A stretch of 64,000 nucleotides of DNA. Origin: Diphasiastrum complanatum. Its lineage: Eukaryota > Streptophyta > Lycopodiopsida > Lycopodiales > Lycopodiaceae. The notes below the pieces were generated by a model. The model made no database searches. It had not been told where the DNA came from and saw nothing but the letters and a program-made list of their open reading frames with translations. Where the stretch lies: NCBI GenBank assembly GCA_029204225.1, contig CM055100.1, positions 64,091,067-64,155,066 on the forward strand, read 5' to 3'. Shown here piece after piece: positions 45,327 through 55,267 of the stretch. Position numbers and translations under genes: made by a program. Each line of letters opens with the position of its first letter. Within the stretch, counting starts at the first letter, position 1.

Positions 45327-48300
45327 ATAGGCACACATTCCATGATGTTCCTGGAACCCTAAACCCCAAACACGACAAGCGATTTTGAATTTTTATCTGT
45401 GACAAAATCCAGCAAGGATTGATGCACCTAAACTGGAACACATTGTATCCGAAACATTCAGCAATTCATTGCCAGGTTCCTCTCCCTACACTTGCATCCT
45501 ATCCTATGCCACAGGGGATATGCTATTGTAGATTGATCGGTAGCATCTACATGGTTGGGTGGTTTGGCTCCATTGTCATTTCTTTGTGTGTGTCTTGTAA
45601 GCAGGATCTTGGAAGTGCTTCTCCTTACGTCAGCCATTATGTACATGTCACATAATGGCTGACATTATTGCTTGTGCAATAGTCATTGACTTTTCTGAGT
45701 CATTATTCACAAAACAATATTTTCAAAGTAAAATTGCGGCTAGTGGCCTTGAGGAAAATGATTTCAACTTCTATTTGGCAGCTAGATTTCAGAAAATTGG
45801 ATGCTGATACAGTTCTTGCTACAAGAAAACCCATTTGAAATCAGGGAACAAAGACTAGGCTTAGGAGAACCCGTGCTTCACAAGAGATTTTTGAGCACTT
45901 AGCATTTACTGGTAAGCCTCCTTCTCCTGCTATCTTTCAAGAACCACAAAAAAAGCCCTACAGTTTTCTAATGAGTATGCGTAACTTAAAGAAAAACCAT
46001 GTAACAGATTTATGATGAAAATAAGCAGCCGACAAAATGCCTAGGGAGACAAATTGATTTCTTCATATTGCAAGGGTCAAATAGAACGGTGATGTCATTA
46101 GGCTCTTACATTGCTAAGATCAAAAACCATAACAAGAGCTTCACAGTTTTCCAAAAGTGAATGACCCTTTGTTCCAGCATTTATGTGTTTGTTATAAATG
46201 TCTGCTATCCAGATGCATACATTCGCAGTGTAGTACTTTGTGTCTATCATCCATCTGTGAAGACAAAGAAGTTGGTTAGTCTCATAACTATCATTTTTCA
46301 GAGGCTTAAATAATAAAAATTATGAGGCTAAGACTTGAGATGATAGAAATGAATAAAATACAAAAGTCAGAAAGCCCTAAGCATTGATAAATTCTCCCAA
46401 GACCTACAATCTTGCAAAGAATTATTTGTGTTATACCCATGGCCGGTCACGTCTCCCAGTGATACAACTTCTGATGCCCTCTCACTACCAAGCAACCCTG
46501 AAAACATCAACATATTGTCCCTATGTCATAGAAAGTTTTGCAAATTTCAAAGATGCAGCAGCATATGATAACATTCAATTATCTTAAACATTTATCAGGA
46601 ATAAAGTACCTATCGCAGAAGGCGCTCAACCAGTAAAATTAAAGAACGAGAGAGAGAGAGAGATGCACATAGAAACACGGTGTATTTGTAGACATGGTAG
46701 TAGCAGCTTTAACGATCATACAAAGTAGCAAGAATATAAATGTTCTCACACATGAATTGGCCCTTAAAAATATCTGGCTGGACTGCCTACAAGTAACAAC
46801 ACCAATTTGCAAATTTTTTTGTTCACTAAAATTAATCCTAGACTGCTGTAATAGACCACGCAGTCAGCATGAGGATGATACATGGCAGTCCCAGATGTTC
46901 TGCCACCTCACATGCTCCAGCTATGATGACATGGCTGCTGAATCAGCTGCTTATGGCCAACATGTCACAACACGACATAAAGTATAACAAAGTACACGAG
47001 ACAGTTACTATTTTCTTAACAAGCCTGACAAAGTCATATCACAAAGGTAACCCAACTCCGCTACTCAGATCCACATCTCTCCGTTCAAATCATTTCAGAA
47101 TGATCCTTTCCCCACCATTCTGGATCTCAAGAGTTTCAGGCAACAAGAGCTCTAATAGTTACGGAGAGTGTGCGAGAACAGGCAAACAAAACTATTGAAC
47201 ACAAGGGAGAGAGGATGTGAGCATTTTCTATTCAACTTGTTGAGGGTGAAAGGAGGGTCCAGCAAAAACATTTCTTGAACTTTTACTTGTTACTGTCTCC
47301 CAATGTTTACAGAAGAGCTATAACAGAGTCTTTGAATTGGTCTCTTTTGTGAACAGCTAATCAAAAACACGGAACCAGAAATCAGCACAAAAGATAGATA
47401 AAGATATAAGCATAGCAAACAAAAGAGATCTCTCTCCCTCCCTATGGGCGCCCTTCTCATTCGGATGAAGGGGGTTGTGGGTGGCCAAGCCGTAACAGTT
47501 TTATTTGACAATGGATCCACACATAATTTTATTAACGCTAATTTGTTGCAGAAGGTACCGGTGGAAACAAAGCAAAGTGGCCATCGATACACAGTGAAGC
47601 TGGCAACGAGAGCGGAAAGCCAAATTTGGGACCGGATAGTTCCACGTCTACCAATTGAGATTCAAACCTATAAGGATGAATTAGACTTTCACATTATAAA
47701 TCTATATAGGGTGGATGTAATACTTGGAAAGGAGTGGTTCTATGAGAGGAACGAGTCTATGAAAAAAAACTATGTAACTCACAGTTTGTCGTTTTTGCAT
47801 AACGACTCACTCATAGAATTAAATGGAAATGTTGATATTTCTACTCCATATATGGTTTCTGCTTTAGAAACAATTAAATGTATGGATGTTATGGATTGTA
47901 ATTCTTACTTATGCTGGTTAAAAGATTTTACTTACCATGATGAACGATCTTCTTCGTCCATATCTGGGAAAGTTTGTGATAGTGTACTTAGATGATATCC
48001 TCATCTATAGTAAGACCTTGGAGGAGCATGAGGAGCATCTCAGGACTGTCGTAAAGTTACTTAGACAAGAGAAGCTTTTTGCCAAGGAGTCCAAATGTGT
48101 ATTCTTCCAGGATAGGTTGTTATACCTTGGTCACGTTATTTTGGACCATGGTTGGAAATTGACCCAGAAAAGTCCGACAGGTACGTGAATGGCCTATCCC
48201 TAAAACCATCCGTGAGGTTAAGTCCTTTTTGGGCTTTACAGGGTTTTTTCATAAATTTATCTTGAACTATGCATTAATTGCATTGGCCTTGATGAATATC

Positions 48301-51300
48301 CTCAAAGGGGCTAAAAGAGTTAGCCAACACAATAAGTTCAGTCCTCCAGTTACTTGGACTGAAGAGATGAATCAGAGTTTAGAAAACCTCAAATACTGTG
48401 TGACTACAACACCTATTTTACACATAGTGGATCCTAACAAGCCATATGTGCTTGAAACGGATGCCAGTGACTATGCTATAGATGCAATCCTATATCAGGA
48501 TGGTAGGCCGGTTGCTTTTGAAAGCAAGAAGTTAGATCCTACTCAAAGGCGGTATTCCACCTATGACAAGGAGCTTTTTGCTGTAATTCATGCCCTAAAA
48601 GTTTGGAGACATTATTTATATGGCTCCCAGTTTACCATAGTTACTGACCATCAAGCGTTAAAGTATATTAACGACGCGGTCGACCTTAGGGGTCGTAAGG
48701 CCAGATGGTCAGAAATGCTCCAAGAATTCCATTATGACATTGAGTACCGAAAGGGTACTTCTAATAGTGTCGCGGATGCCTTAAGCCGGATTGGAGAGGT
48801 TAATCAGTTAAGCTTTTCTAAAATCCTATCTGAGTTGTATCTGTCCTTAAGCGATTTGTGTAAGACCGATAGATACTTCGGTCGTATTTGGCTAGACATC
48901 CTGGCAAGTTCTTCTAGATCTAGTGATGAGCTTGGAATGCAGGATTTCAAGAATTCTCCTCAGGACAAGATACAAAGAGACTATTCCATAAGGAATGGGT
49001 TACTTTTCCGGAATAGAAAGGTTTGTGTGCCAGAAAATGATGACATTAGGGCCCAAATCCTGCATGAATGTCATGACAGCCCGTGTGTAGGGCACCCTGG
49101 CTCACAAAGGACGCTTGACTTAGTAAAAGGAACTTTTAATGGCCAAACTTTAAAATTCAAGTGGAGGCATATGTCCGCAAGTGTGGACAATGCCAGGTTA
49201 ATAAAGCTGAAAGACTTCAGGTAGCCGGTTTACTAATGCCCTTGGAAATTCCCGAAAGAAAGTGGGAAAGTATTTCCATGGACTTTGTGGTTGGGCTACC
49301 TTGGACGGGGAAGCAAAATGATGTCATTTGAAAAATAGTTGACAGGTTAACTAAAATGGCGCAATTCATACCAACCAAGCAAACTGTCAAAGCTTTTGAA
49401 CTTGCTCAGCTTTTCGTTGAAAAGTTGTTCAGGTTGGTTTGCTGAATGACATTGTTAGTGATCGAAATCCGAAGTTCACTGGCAAATTCTGGCAAGCGGT
49501 CTTTGAGAAATTAGAGACCACATTATGGGGTTATCAGATAATCCTGAATCGGATGGTCAGACAGAGAGGACGAACCAGTCTATGGAAGATATGCTTCGAG
49601 CATATGTTTCCAAGAGACAGTCGGATTGGGAATGGTACCTTCCAATGATTGAGTTTGCGTATAACAGTGCAAAGCACTCCACGACGGGTTTTAGTCCATT
49701 TTCTCTTATGTATGGTTTCCAGCCTAGGGCTCCCATTTCAGTGGGCCTCAAAGGCCTCAAGGTTAAAGCAGCAGTAGATTTCCTGCATGATATGCAAGAA
49801 ATGTTGCTTGTTGCTCGCGAGAACATAAATAGAGCCCAATTTTACGCTAATCAAAAGCGACAACCTAGGGTCTATGAGGAGGGGGCTTGGGTATATCTTA
49901 GAATCCCTAAAAAAGCTAAGGTATTCAAGACTGGGAAATGTCCTAAGTTATCACCTCGTTATGCAGGGCCATTCCGTATAGTAAGGAAACTCCATCGGAA
50001 TGCCTATCAGCTGGAGCTGCCTCAAGGTGTTAAGCTTCATCCAGTTTTTCACATTAGTCATTTAAAGGAACGACTTGGTGGAAATGATGACTTGATACGT
50101 CTGGAAGACTTAGTTCGGCTTGAGGACTTGACATCTTTTGTACCTACAAAACCACAGGCCATTGTTGATGTACGTCAACGTGGGCTCAGAAACCGGCAGG
50201 TACCTGAGTACTTGGGTCGTTGGAAAGGAAGTTCCGAGGATGATGATACTTGGAAAAAGGAACATGACCTTAGACTGAGGTCCCCTGATTTTCTTCCTTA
50301 GATAAGGAATTTTTTAAGGAAGAGGGAATGTTAGGGACCCAACTCCCTTGGGTCCCAACCCTGAACTTGAGACTGGACAATGACTGGGCCTGTAGACTTG
50401 ATTGGTGACTCGTGAACCTGCATGGTTGCCACGTGTCATGATCTAGGTGTGCAGATGGCTTGGAGTCTCTCTCCTTGGAGGTATACAAGGGGAGGAGGAC
50501 TCATTTGCCATCCATTCTGACTACCTAGGAGGAGGTGGATGGAGAGCATGTGCACAGCCAGGATGTATGCTAGCTTGAGGCAGGAAATGGCTGAGAGCCT
50601 AGGCGATGGTATGGGACGTTGCTAGGATGGAAGTCGGATCCCGCTTGATACGGTCACAGGCCAGAGCACGGAGGGTGGACCCAGATTAGGTCCTACACGG
50701 GGTGGAACGTGAATCGTTCGGTCTCTTGTGCTTAACCGGCACCTGGAGGTTTGTAGGAAGTAGTAGTATGTAGCAAACTTTCTACTGCGCAGCTAGAGAG
50801 GTTGGTGTATGTGCATGCCAACCTACAGCTTGGGAAGAAGCGAAGAGAGACTGGGGAGTCCATACAAGTAATGATTAAACTGAATTCTATAGAGTCTAGT
50901 ATCTACCATGATTTGTCTAGATAGTTATTAGTAGAGTCTACACTAAGAACCTTCAGGCTTCAAGTTTCAACTTTCAACTTTTACATTTCAAATTTGCTAT
51001 TTTTTTTAAAATCGTTTACTAGTACTTACTATTGAGAATCAAAATCTTGGTTTAATTTCAATTTTCGAAGGTTAATCTCGAATCCCGATGAGATCGATGT
51101 GGCAAGGGTTCCAGACTTGCCACCAAGATCACAAGAGGAGGAGGATGTCTATGCTCTACTCCATCGGGAGGCCTTAGCAGCTGCAGGTTGATTTCGATGC
51201 CCGATTCCCCAATTCACTGCGTTATAATAGTAGGCTTTTAGTACTTTGAAGTTTTGTAGATATACTAGATAGTAGATAGTAGATTACTAGATTGTAAATT

Positions 51301-54300
51301 GTAAATTGTAAGTTAAAAGTAATGTGACATGTCGACTCTCAAGCCTAAGTCCTAATTCCAATTTCCTTGTGTGCATTGCGCAGGGCCTACTACTCAAGCT
51401 GCAGTACGCAGGACCAGGAGCGCAGGAGAGGGCCCGAGCCATGCAGCAGTCTCAAACACCTCTGAGAGTCCCTCTGGCTCTGACTTAGATGAGGAATCCG
51501 CCACTAAGGGTGAGGGATCAGATGAGGATGAGGATGAGGATGAGGAGGTGGGCAGCTAGAGGCTAGAGCCTAGATGGGGGGGGGACTCAATGCTCAATAC
51601 TCACTGCTCAGCATAGATGATAGTGGCATACTCTAGGCTCTAGCATAGTAGTTATACATATTACATATGACAGTTGACTTTAGACTCATGGGGCCTCGGG
51701 CTTGAGCCTTGAGGCCTGTGGCCACGCTTGACACTCTTGTTATTTATGCATCATCATTGCTTTTACTTTAAAGTTTAAACTTTTGACTCTTGAATTGTAT
51801 TATGTAATTTGTGATTTGTTACTAGTTAGAAATTAGTGCCAACTTCCAAGTGGTCAGTGGTCAGTGCATTGTTCATGGATATGGTGATAATGCATCACCA
51901 TCAGTTTTAGTGGCTGATTTTCATACTCTTGTACGTGTAAATGATGTATTTATTAAGCCATAATCAGCCGTTGAAGTTATGTATAGTTTGTCATAGTTTA
52001 ATTAGGCTATTTTATGTTACGTATTTATATTCCTGCCTTAGTGTGAACACGTTGGACTTATAAATTGTAAATATTAAAATGGCTCATACCAACCTGTGGT
52101 GTTTTATAAACAATGTAACTAGCAGGTTTTGAATAACTTGTTGACCTACTTGTATTTGGTATAGGGTATTGGGTCTTAATTTAAAGGTTGTTGGACAGAC
52201 CTCTTAAAAAGTAGGAGTTGACCGGTCAATGGGACATGTGTCATATGCTCACTAAAACACTTGGTCTAGTGTATGAGTGACACATGTCATCCTCCTACTC
52301 ACTTGCCTATGTGTTAGGGTACTACCAAGTGGCGAGTATCGGCTATGCATGGAGTATGTATGCCATGTGTCGACGATAGAACAAGTCAGGGTCAAGTGGG
52401 TGCTTCAAGTAAGAGGGCATGGGAGCTTAAGAGAGAGAGCCTCGTGAGAATGCCTCATCTTTCTACTATGCAGCAGGTGGCTGGGAGGAGACTTAGCAGC
52501 AATGCTTCTATGTGTTTATGCTAGTATCTTAACATGTACTTCGAAGAAATCAATAAATTGGATATTTGGTGCCTACTTTCTTGTGCTTTGGGTTGGATTC
52601 AAATAACTTTGTGAGATTTGGTATTAGAGCAGTTCCTTTCCAGGATTGTGTGGGGTTTGGCATCATTTTCACCTTACGCTAGGGTTTATTGTGGGCTAGG
52701 TGAGCCAGCGCCCTAGTGTAGGTGTATATCTGAACATTTTGAGAGCCCTGAAGCTTACAGATTGGAGCCCTATGGTGGATTGTTGGTCTTTGGGCAACGT
52801 TTGAGCATCCTCTGTTACCTTGCTTATTTTTTCTCTTTGCTTTTGTAAAAAGTCGGCCTTCTTCAAATTTGCAAAAGTGTTTATAGCTTTTTCACTTTTT
52901 AAAAAGGAAATTGAGTATCTAGGTCATATTGTGACTACTGATGGAGTAAGACCGGATCCTAAGAAAGTCTATGTGATCGTTGTGTGGCCTGTGCCAGCTG
53001 ATTTGACAGCATTGCAATCTTTCCTAAGATTGGCGGTGTTTTGTACAATACATGTTAAAGATTACTCCCGTATCGCAGCACCTTTGATTGAATTAACTCA
53101 AAAGAACAAGTTTGGTGAGTGGACTGAATTGCAGCGAGCAAGCTTTGATCAATCAAAGCAAGATATCGCTGAGTGCGTCACTCTAAACATAGTTGACCCT
53201 CTAAATCCCTATATCCTTGATACGGATGCTAGTGACATTGTTGTGGGGCAGTGTTGATGCAGGAGGTAAGGCCTGTAGCCTTCAAGAGTAAGATGCTCAC
53301 CTCGGCACAACAGAATTATCCAACTCATGAGAAACGGTTGTTTGCCATAGTCCATGCGTTAAACGTATGGTTTCAAAACGACATCTTGCCAGATTATGAA
53401 TCTTCCAATCCATAAAAGCATTCTGATATCCCATAAGAAAGTTTGTAATGAAGTTAGAGGAGGATATTACTGCCTATAAAAGGTCAAAACATGTGGGCCA
53501 TGAACAGAATTTCAGCCAGAAAAGTTGAATAACTTGCCAGTCCTTAAAACTTGGGAAAAAAAAGTCGATCACCTTTCCACAGAGTTCGGCAGCCATTCAT
53601 AGAGAGGCTGATACAATAATGGCTCAACCTAACGGCCACACCATAATGTTACGGCTGTTTTACCAGGTGAAAAGGTCACTAGAAACTAAATTCCCCCAAA
53701 ACAAAACTTTTTCTTGGCAGTGCAAGAGTATACTTCCATCGTAGAGCAGTGGGCTTGCATCTTATGGCTTTAAACCTATAAGGTGATGCCACGTGAAAGA
53801 GATTACAGTCCAATGATTTTCATCTAACTCAAAATACGTCCAGATAACCTCACCTTGTCGTGGTTGCTTCCTGAGACTTTACCTTTACCTCTGAGATGAA
53901 TGGAGTTACAACTTCCATTTGAGACGAATGACTGTAGTAAAGTTTAGTTTTCACGAAAAAAACTAGCAATAAAGAATAAGAAGAAGGTGCATCGATACTA
54001 AATGCGGGGACGATAACTGAATATCCTCAATGTGCCAATCCTGCAACATTCAATGCAACATTCAATGCTCAATCCTGCTCCGGGGCCTCGCCTAAAAAAA
54101 ATTCTAGAAATCCTTACCGGCAGAATGTCCTCTGCCCAGCACAGCACCTTCCATAATACAGTTGAAAAAGGTACAATCCTAAGACTAACCTCTTTACAAC
54201 ATCTAGATTACGATAAATTACTCACGATCGATTATCGAGCGCTTGCCAACATCAGGAGACCCAACCAAGAAAATGCTCGGCCTGTTTTGCAATGGGCTGT

Positions 54301-54355
54301 CATCAGACTTTACACATTTATTAGCTTCTACCAGCGTTGGAACTTCCATTCCCAT
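38449..54355 (-). CDS. AAGAB: AAGAB/p34-like adaptin-binding protein, six coding exons
   Basis: Coding exons (minus): 54226-54355, 46437-46497, 46110-46254, 40008-40338, 39562-39693, 38449-39011. Every intron is GT-AG, phases agree, and the total is 1362 nt (453 residues plus stop). The protein has a small Rab-like GTPase fold: P-loop GSPDVGKR (residues 32-39), WMIDTKYYTANVCIW (65-79), VMVFDL (105-110), GNKAD with the NKxD motif (138-142) and EACAIN (about 212). An acidic, serine-rich linker follows, then the conserved p34 C-terminal helix LEQLMQDMASMREHMKTMPD. In animals AAGAB (p34) is a cytosolic chaperone that stabilises AP-1 and AP-2 adaptor subunits during assembly; that plants use it likewise is inference. 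Start: first ATG after an in-frame stop (54355); a second ATG follows two codons later. Introns 1 and 3 (7.7 and 5.8 kb) are packed with retroelements on the opposite strand. No coding lesion seen. Confidence 0.92.
39562..39693 (-). CDS. AAGAB: AAGAB-like exon 5
   Basis: 132 bp from acceptor CTTGTAG to donor GTGAAG (from 39561). It encodes MSVNGDMQGVARLQGALSAH and MWPGM, as in plant homologues. Reading on past the donor would reach a stop about ten codons later, so the splice is preferred. Confidence 0.9.
40008..40338 (-). CDS. AAGAB: AAGAB-like exon 4
   Basis: 331 bp from acceptor GCTTGCAG (ends 40339) to donor GTAAGC (from 40007). It encodes PSSFAELQEW, ILLCVGNKAD, YRRRLEKHGESSSDPHPEYA and the EACAINEAFDH end, the family's most conserved stretch. 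Confidence 0.93.
40339..41257. other. AAGAB intron 3, proximal part
   Basis: Non-coding. It contains a homopolymer junction of about 16 T followed by 10 G near 40778-40803 and no recognisable element. Confidence 0.7.
41258..41307. repeat. (CT)n microsatellite
   Basis: About 25 CT units at the left edge of the LINE-containing part of intron 3. Confidence 0.96.
41336..42340 (+). repeat. 472-475-bp tandem repeat, two full copies and a partial
   Basis: Units begin AGCA(G/A)GCGGA(A/G)ATCTAAGTC at 41336, 41808 and 42283. Copies are highly similar and include the phrase GCTGCTGCTGGTTCCCTGGA. They precede a LINE endonuclease, so they probably form the 5' end of that LINE, where tandem promoter units are known in some LINEs. 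Confidence 0.92.
42341..43385 (+). pseudogene. LINE J1: endonuclease and start of polymerase module
   Basis: 42380-42525 reads GGVACLYRDDIQRGLEVVHR and further, ending DKDIYIAVC. After a frame change, GHILLVGDFNARTGSRQTPF is the apurinic-endonuclease-type GDFN signature at about 42610-42670. 43220-43385 (ISESIKNLNNHRAHDIKDLE and FPATYHGTG) is the region before the polymerase fingers. Sequence similarity to LINE ends near 43385 at a foreign segment. It is antisense to the AAGAB-like gene inside intron 3. Confidence 0.8.
43386..43975 (+). other. Foreign segment between two LINE pieces, with an unassigned frame
   Basis: 43386-43605 is open on the + strand, reading KWRFLHYGGVFTGYLTRIRA and then ISACPKICDEEVQRLMDMYG to TGA. 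The regular amino-acid pattern suggests genuine coding ancestry, but I cannot name the family. The rest is non-coding with CAG/GCA-rich words. Confidence 0.4.
43976..45240 (+). pseudogene. LINE J2: reverse transcriptase and 3' end
   Basis: Starts PSFIEDAIRRAQTHKVEDID, the same domain region where J1 ends, so this is a second LINE copy. It continues GQAGFKIGYSTTDQIFILRC, CCFVDFRKAFNCVPRHL (catalytic Asp), and, after a frameshift near 44590, GVKQGCPLSTTLFALYIDDL. The active-site box YADD reads YAND (44714-44725), an inactivating change. LTINISKTKVMVFN and YYDGHQLEIVGSYTYL follow. The 3' end runs to a CACTGGACAGACATTAATAA tail at the microsatellite. Confidence 0.85.
45254..45327. repeat. Compound microsatellite (CT)n(CA)n at a LINE 3' end
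   Basis: 24 CT units then 12 CA units immediately after the ATTAATAAA-type LINE tail. Confidence 0.95.
45629..45663. other. Perfect 14-bp inverted repeat with 7-nt loop
   Basis: GTCAGCCATTATGT and its exact reverse complement are separated by ACATGTC. The hairpin is within intron 3 of the AAGAB-like gene. It could be a cruciform, a small RNA precursor stem, or a remnant of a foldback element. Confidence 0.85.
46110..46254 (-). CDS. AAGAB: AAGAB-like exon 3
   Basis: 145 bp between acceptor TTCACAG (ends 46255) and donor GTAAGA (from 46109). It encodes WMIDTKYYTANVCIWIAD through VMVFDLSN and ends in phase 0. Confidence 0.92.
46437..46497 (-). CDS. AAGAB: AAGAB-like exon 2
   Basis: 61 bp between acceptor TTTTCAG (ends 46498) and donor GTATAA (from 46436). 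It encodes LLGSERASEVVSLGDVTGH and completes the split Arg codon from exon 1. Confidence 0.85.
46498..47443. other. AAGAB intron 1, exon-2-proximal part
   Basis: Non-coding. A short GA tract lies at about 46648-46662. I found no exon or mobile element here. Confidence 0.6.
47444..48228 (+). pseudogene. Element I protease and reverse transcriptase remnant
   Basis: The protease site reads LFDNGSTHNFINANLLQKV, with Asn where Ser or Thr normally follows the Asp, and the ILGKEWF flap motif is present. Near 47930 the sequence jumps to the polymerase palm, RPYLGKFVIVYLDDILIYSK (YLDD intact), then CVFFQDRLLYLGHVI. About half the polymerase is missing, and a frameshift lies near 48185. Confidence 0.85.
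48229..49224 (+). pseudogene. Element I RNase H and integrase N-terminus
   Basis: A long open piece of 331 codons: GFTGFFHKFI (thumb), then YVLETDASDYAIDAILYQDG (first Asp), STYDKELFAVIHALKVWRHY (Glu), FTIVTDHQALKYI (Asp), ending DALSRIGEV. The integrase zinc region begins with HECHDSPCVGHPGSQRTLDL (both His), but then passes into the wrong frame; the two Cys lie in another frame near 49170-49200. Confidence 0.88.
49225..50301 (+). pseudogene. Element I integrase core and chromodomain
   Basis: 49225-49520 carries the core in broken frames (SMDFVVGLP, then IVSDRNPKFTGKFWQAVFEK with the second Asp). 49525-50301 is open for 258 codons: PESDGQTERTNQSMEDMLRA (catalytic Glu), FAYNSAKHSTTGFSPFSLMY, GAWVYLRIPKKAKVF and HPVFHISHLKERL. 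A chromodomain follows at about residues 205-250, with IVDVRQRGL, EYLGRWKGS and DDDTWKKEHDL. Chromodomains of this class help direct integration into heterochromatin in related elements; this copy is defective. Confidence 0.88.
50329..51060 (+). repeat. 3' LTR of element I (right end not resolved)
   Basis: Starts TGTTAGGGACCCAACTCCC straight after the polypurine tract. The left edge is firm. The right end is uncertain because no second copy is present and similarity cannot be followed past about 51000. Confidence 0.6.
51071..51559 (+). other. Two possible 3'-terminal exons of an unknown gene
   Basis: 51071-51186 (acceptor TTTTCGAAG, donor GTTGAT) and 51384-51559 (acceptor TTGCGCAG) splice in frame. 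The first encodes VPDLPPRSQEEEDVYALLHR; the second encodes GPTTQAAVRRTRSAGEGPSH and an acidic tail SDEDEDEDEEVGS then TAG. The sequence between has an AT-rich, intron-like composition. Acidic tails of this form occur on some hAT-type transposase genes, but I see no catalytic domain and cannot assign a family. It lies in intron 1 of the AAGAB-like gene on the other strand. 51560-52311 has no further coding sequence. Confidence 0.35.
52312..52617 (+). repeat. LTR of a second gypsy fragment (M)
   Basis: Begins TGTTAGGGTACTACC, like the LTR of element I, and contains a polyadenylation-type CAATAAATTGG near 52550. The right end is placed by the primer site that follows and lacks a clear CA. Confidence 0.55.
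52619..52630 (+). promoter_or_regulatory. Primer-binding site of gypsy M
   Basis: TGGTATTAGAGC, tRNA-Met type, two bases from the putative LTR end. Confidence 0.75.
52870..53450 (+). pseudogene. Gypsy M reverse transcriptase C-terminus and RNase H
   Basis: FKKEIEYLGHIVTTDGVRPD starts the polymerase thumb; FLRLAVFCTIHVKDYSRIAA and YILDTDASDIVVGQC (RNase H Asp) follow, with a stop near 53257. Beyond it, in another frame, the QQNYPTHEKRLFAIVHAL-like motif is still readable. Only about 240 bp separate the primer site from mid-polymerase, so gag, protease and most of the polymerase are deleted. Confidence 0.8.
53451..54225. other. AAGAB intron 1, exon-1-proximal part
   Basis: No element or exon recognised. 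It includes a local duplication of AACATTCAATGC near 54044-54070. Confidence 0.5.
54226..54355 (-). CDS. AAGAB: AAGAB-like exon 1 (start, P-loop)
   Basis: Begins at ATG 54355, encodes NRPSIFLVGSPDVGKRSIID and ends one base into an Arg codon at donor GTGAGT (54225-54220). A likely 5'-UTR acceptor (CTGCAG, exon from 54412) precedes the ATG. Confidence 0.9.
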
Positions 54356-54411
54356 ATCCCAATATGCGTTGTTCTTTGTAATATGATCTCGCAATCTTTA
54401 AGTGTATGGAA

Positions 54412-55180
54412 GCTGCAGCACAACAAAATAAAGGTCAACATAATCGCATATTTCAAGTGTAAAAGTTTTACGTTCTCGTGATAAAGAACTAATTTAAGTT
54501 TCCTAGAGCATTTTCAAATTGCACAAATTATAGTCAGCTTTGATTTTGCCCTCTATTTGAACTATAATCAGCTTTGATTTTGCCCTGTTCATTTCTAACT
54601 TCCTCTATTTGAATTAAAATCTGCTTTGATTTTGCCCTGATCTCTAGAAAACATCCAGCGGACACTAAAGGGAACGGTACTATTGGCATGCAAGGTGCCA
54701 TATTTTTCATATTAAGCTGAGAAATGCAGGTTCTGACAGCTGCCAAAGTAGGGAACAAAGACTGAAAAGCAAACCACAAGTCGGGAGGATGAATCAGCCC
54801 TACAACACTTACAAAGAGAACACCAATTCCAATTCAGGCAAACCATTACCACTGCTCAATGTTCTTATGGAATCTTTGGAATGAGCAGAGCAGGAGAGGG
54901 AGCCCTCCCTCTACGCTTTGTGGCGAGCGGTAACAATCGTCGACGAGATATCGATGGCATAAAAGGCGAGGGAGGAAGGGAGCGATGTCAGCGATCCAAG
55001 ATTTTGACGTAAAAGGTAGAAAGCTAGAGAAGGCACCGTCGATGGGATTCAGACCTCTTCATCACCCTTAGGGCCTGTCCTGTCCCCTCCTCCGACATGA
55101 CTTTGGCTTTAGGGCAGGTCCCCCATGGTCCGCATGATGAGATCTAAAATGGGGAGCATTGTAGAGGAGGCAAACAGAAT
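54412..55180 (-). promoter_or_regulatory. Probable promoter/5'-UTR region of the AAGAB-like gene
   Basis: A 3' splice site (CTGCAG) lies at 54413-54418, and a donor-like GTAATG follows a GC-rich block near 54848. The block 54850-55120 is GC- and CT-rich on the minus strand, as in many plant leaders. This suggests a non-coding first exon there and a 5'-UTR intron at 54413-54847. Within that intron, 54528-54640 holds three copies of TCTGCTTTGATTTTGCCCT-like words. No TATA box is assigned. Confidence 0.35.
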
Positions 55181-55267
55181 TTTAAGATCAGTTTGGTTCC
55201 CAAAGATTTTTGGATCATTTCAAATATTGAAATTTGTGTGAATTTCAAAAGCAAAATCATTCATAAT

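Larger units (their letters stand above)
47444..50328 (+). mobile_element. Ty3/gypsy chromodomain element I, 5'-truncated
   Basis: It runs protease, short polymerase remnant, RNase H, integrase, chromodomain, then polypurine tract AAGGAAGAGGGAA (50316-50328) abutting a 3' LTR that begins TGTTAGGGACCC. Gag and the 5' LTR are missing, and the polymerase N-terminal half is deleted near 47930. It sits in intron 1 of the AAGAB-like gene, antisense to it. Confidence 0.88.

Noticed and set aside
47050-47090. A P-loop-like SSGVGL on the minus strand, considered as the first exon of the AAGAB-like gene
   Set aside because: It lacks the Lys of GxxGxGK, has a stop shortly before and after, and the true P-loop exon with matching phase was found at 54226-54355.
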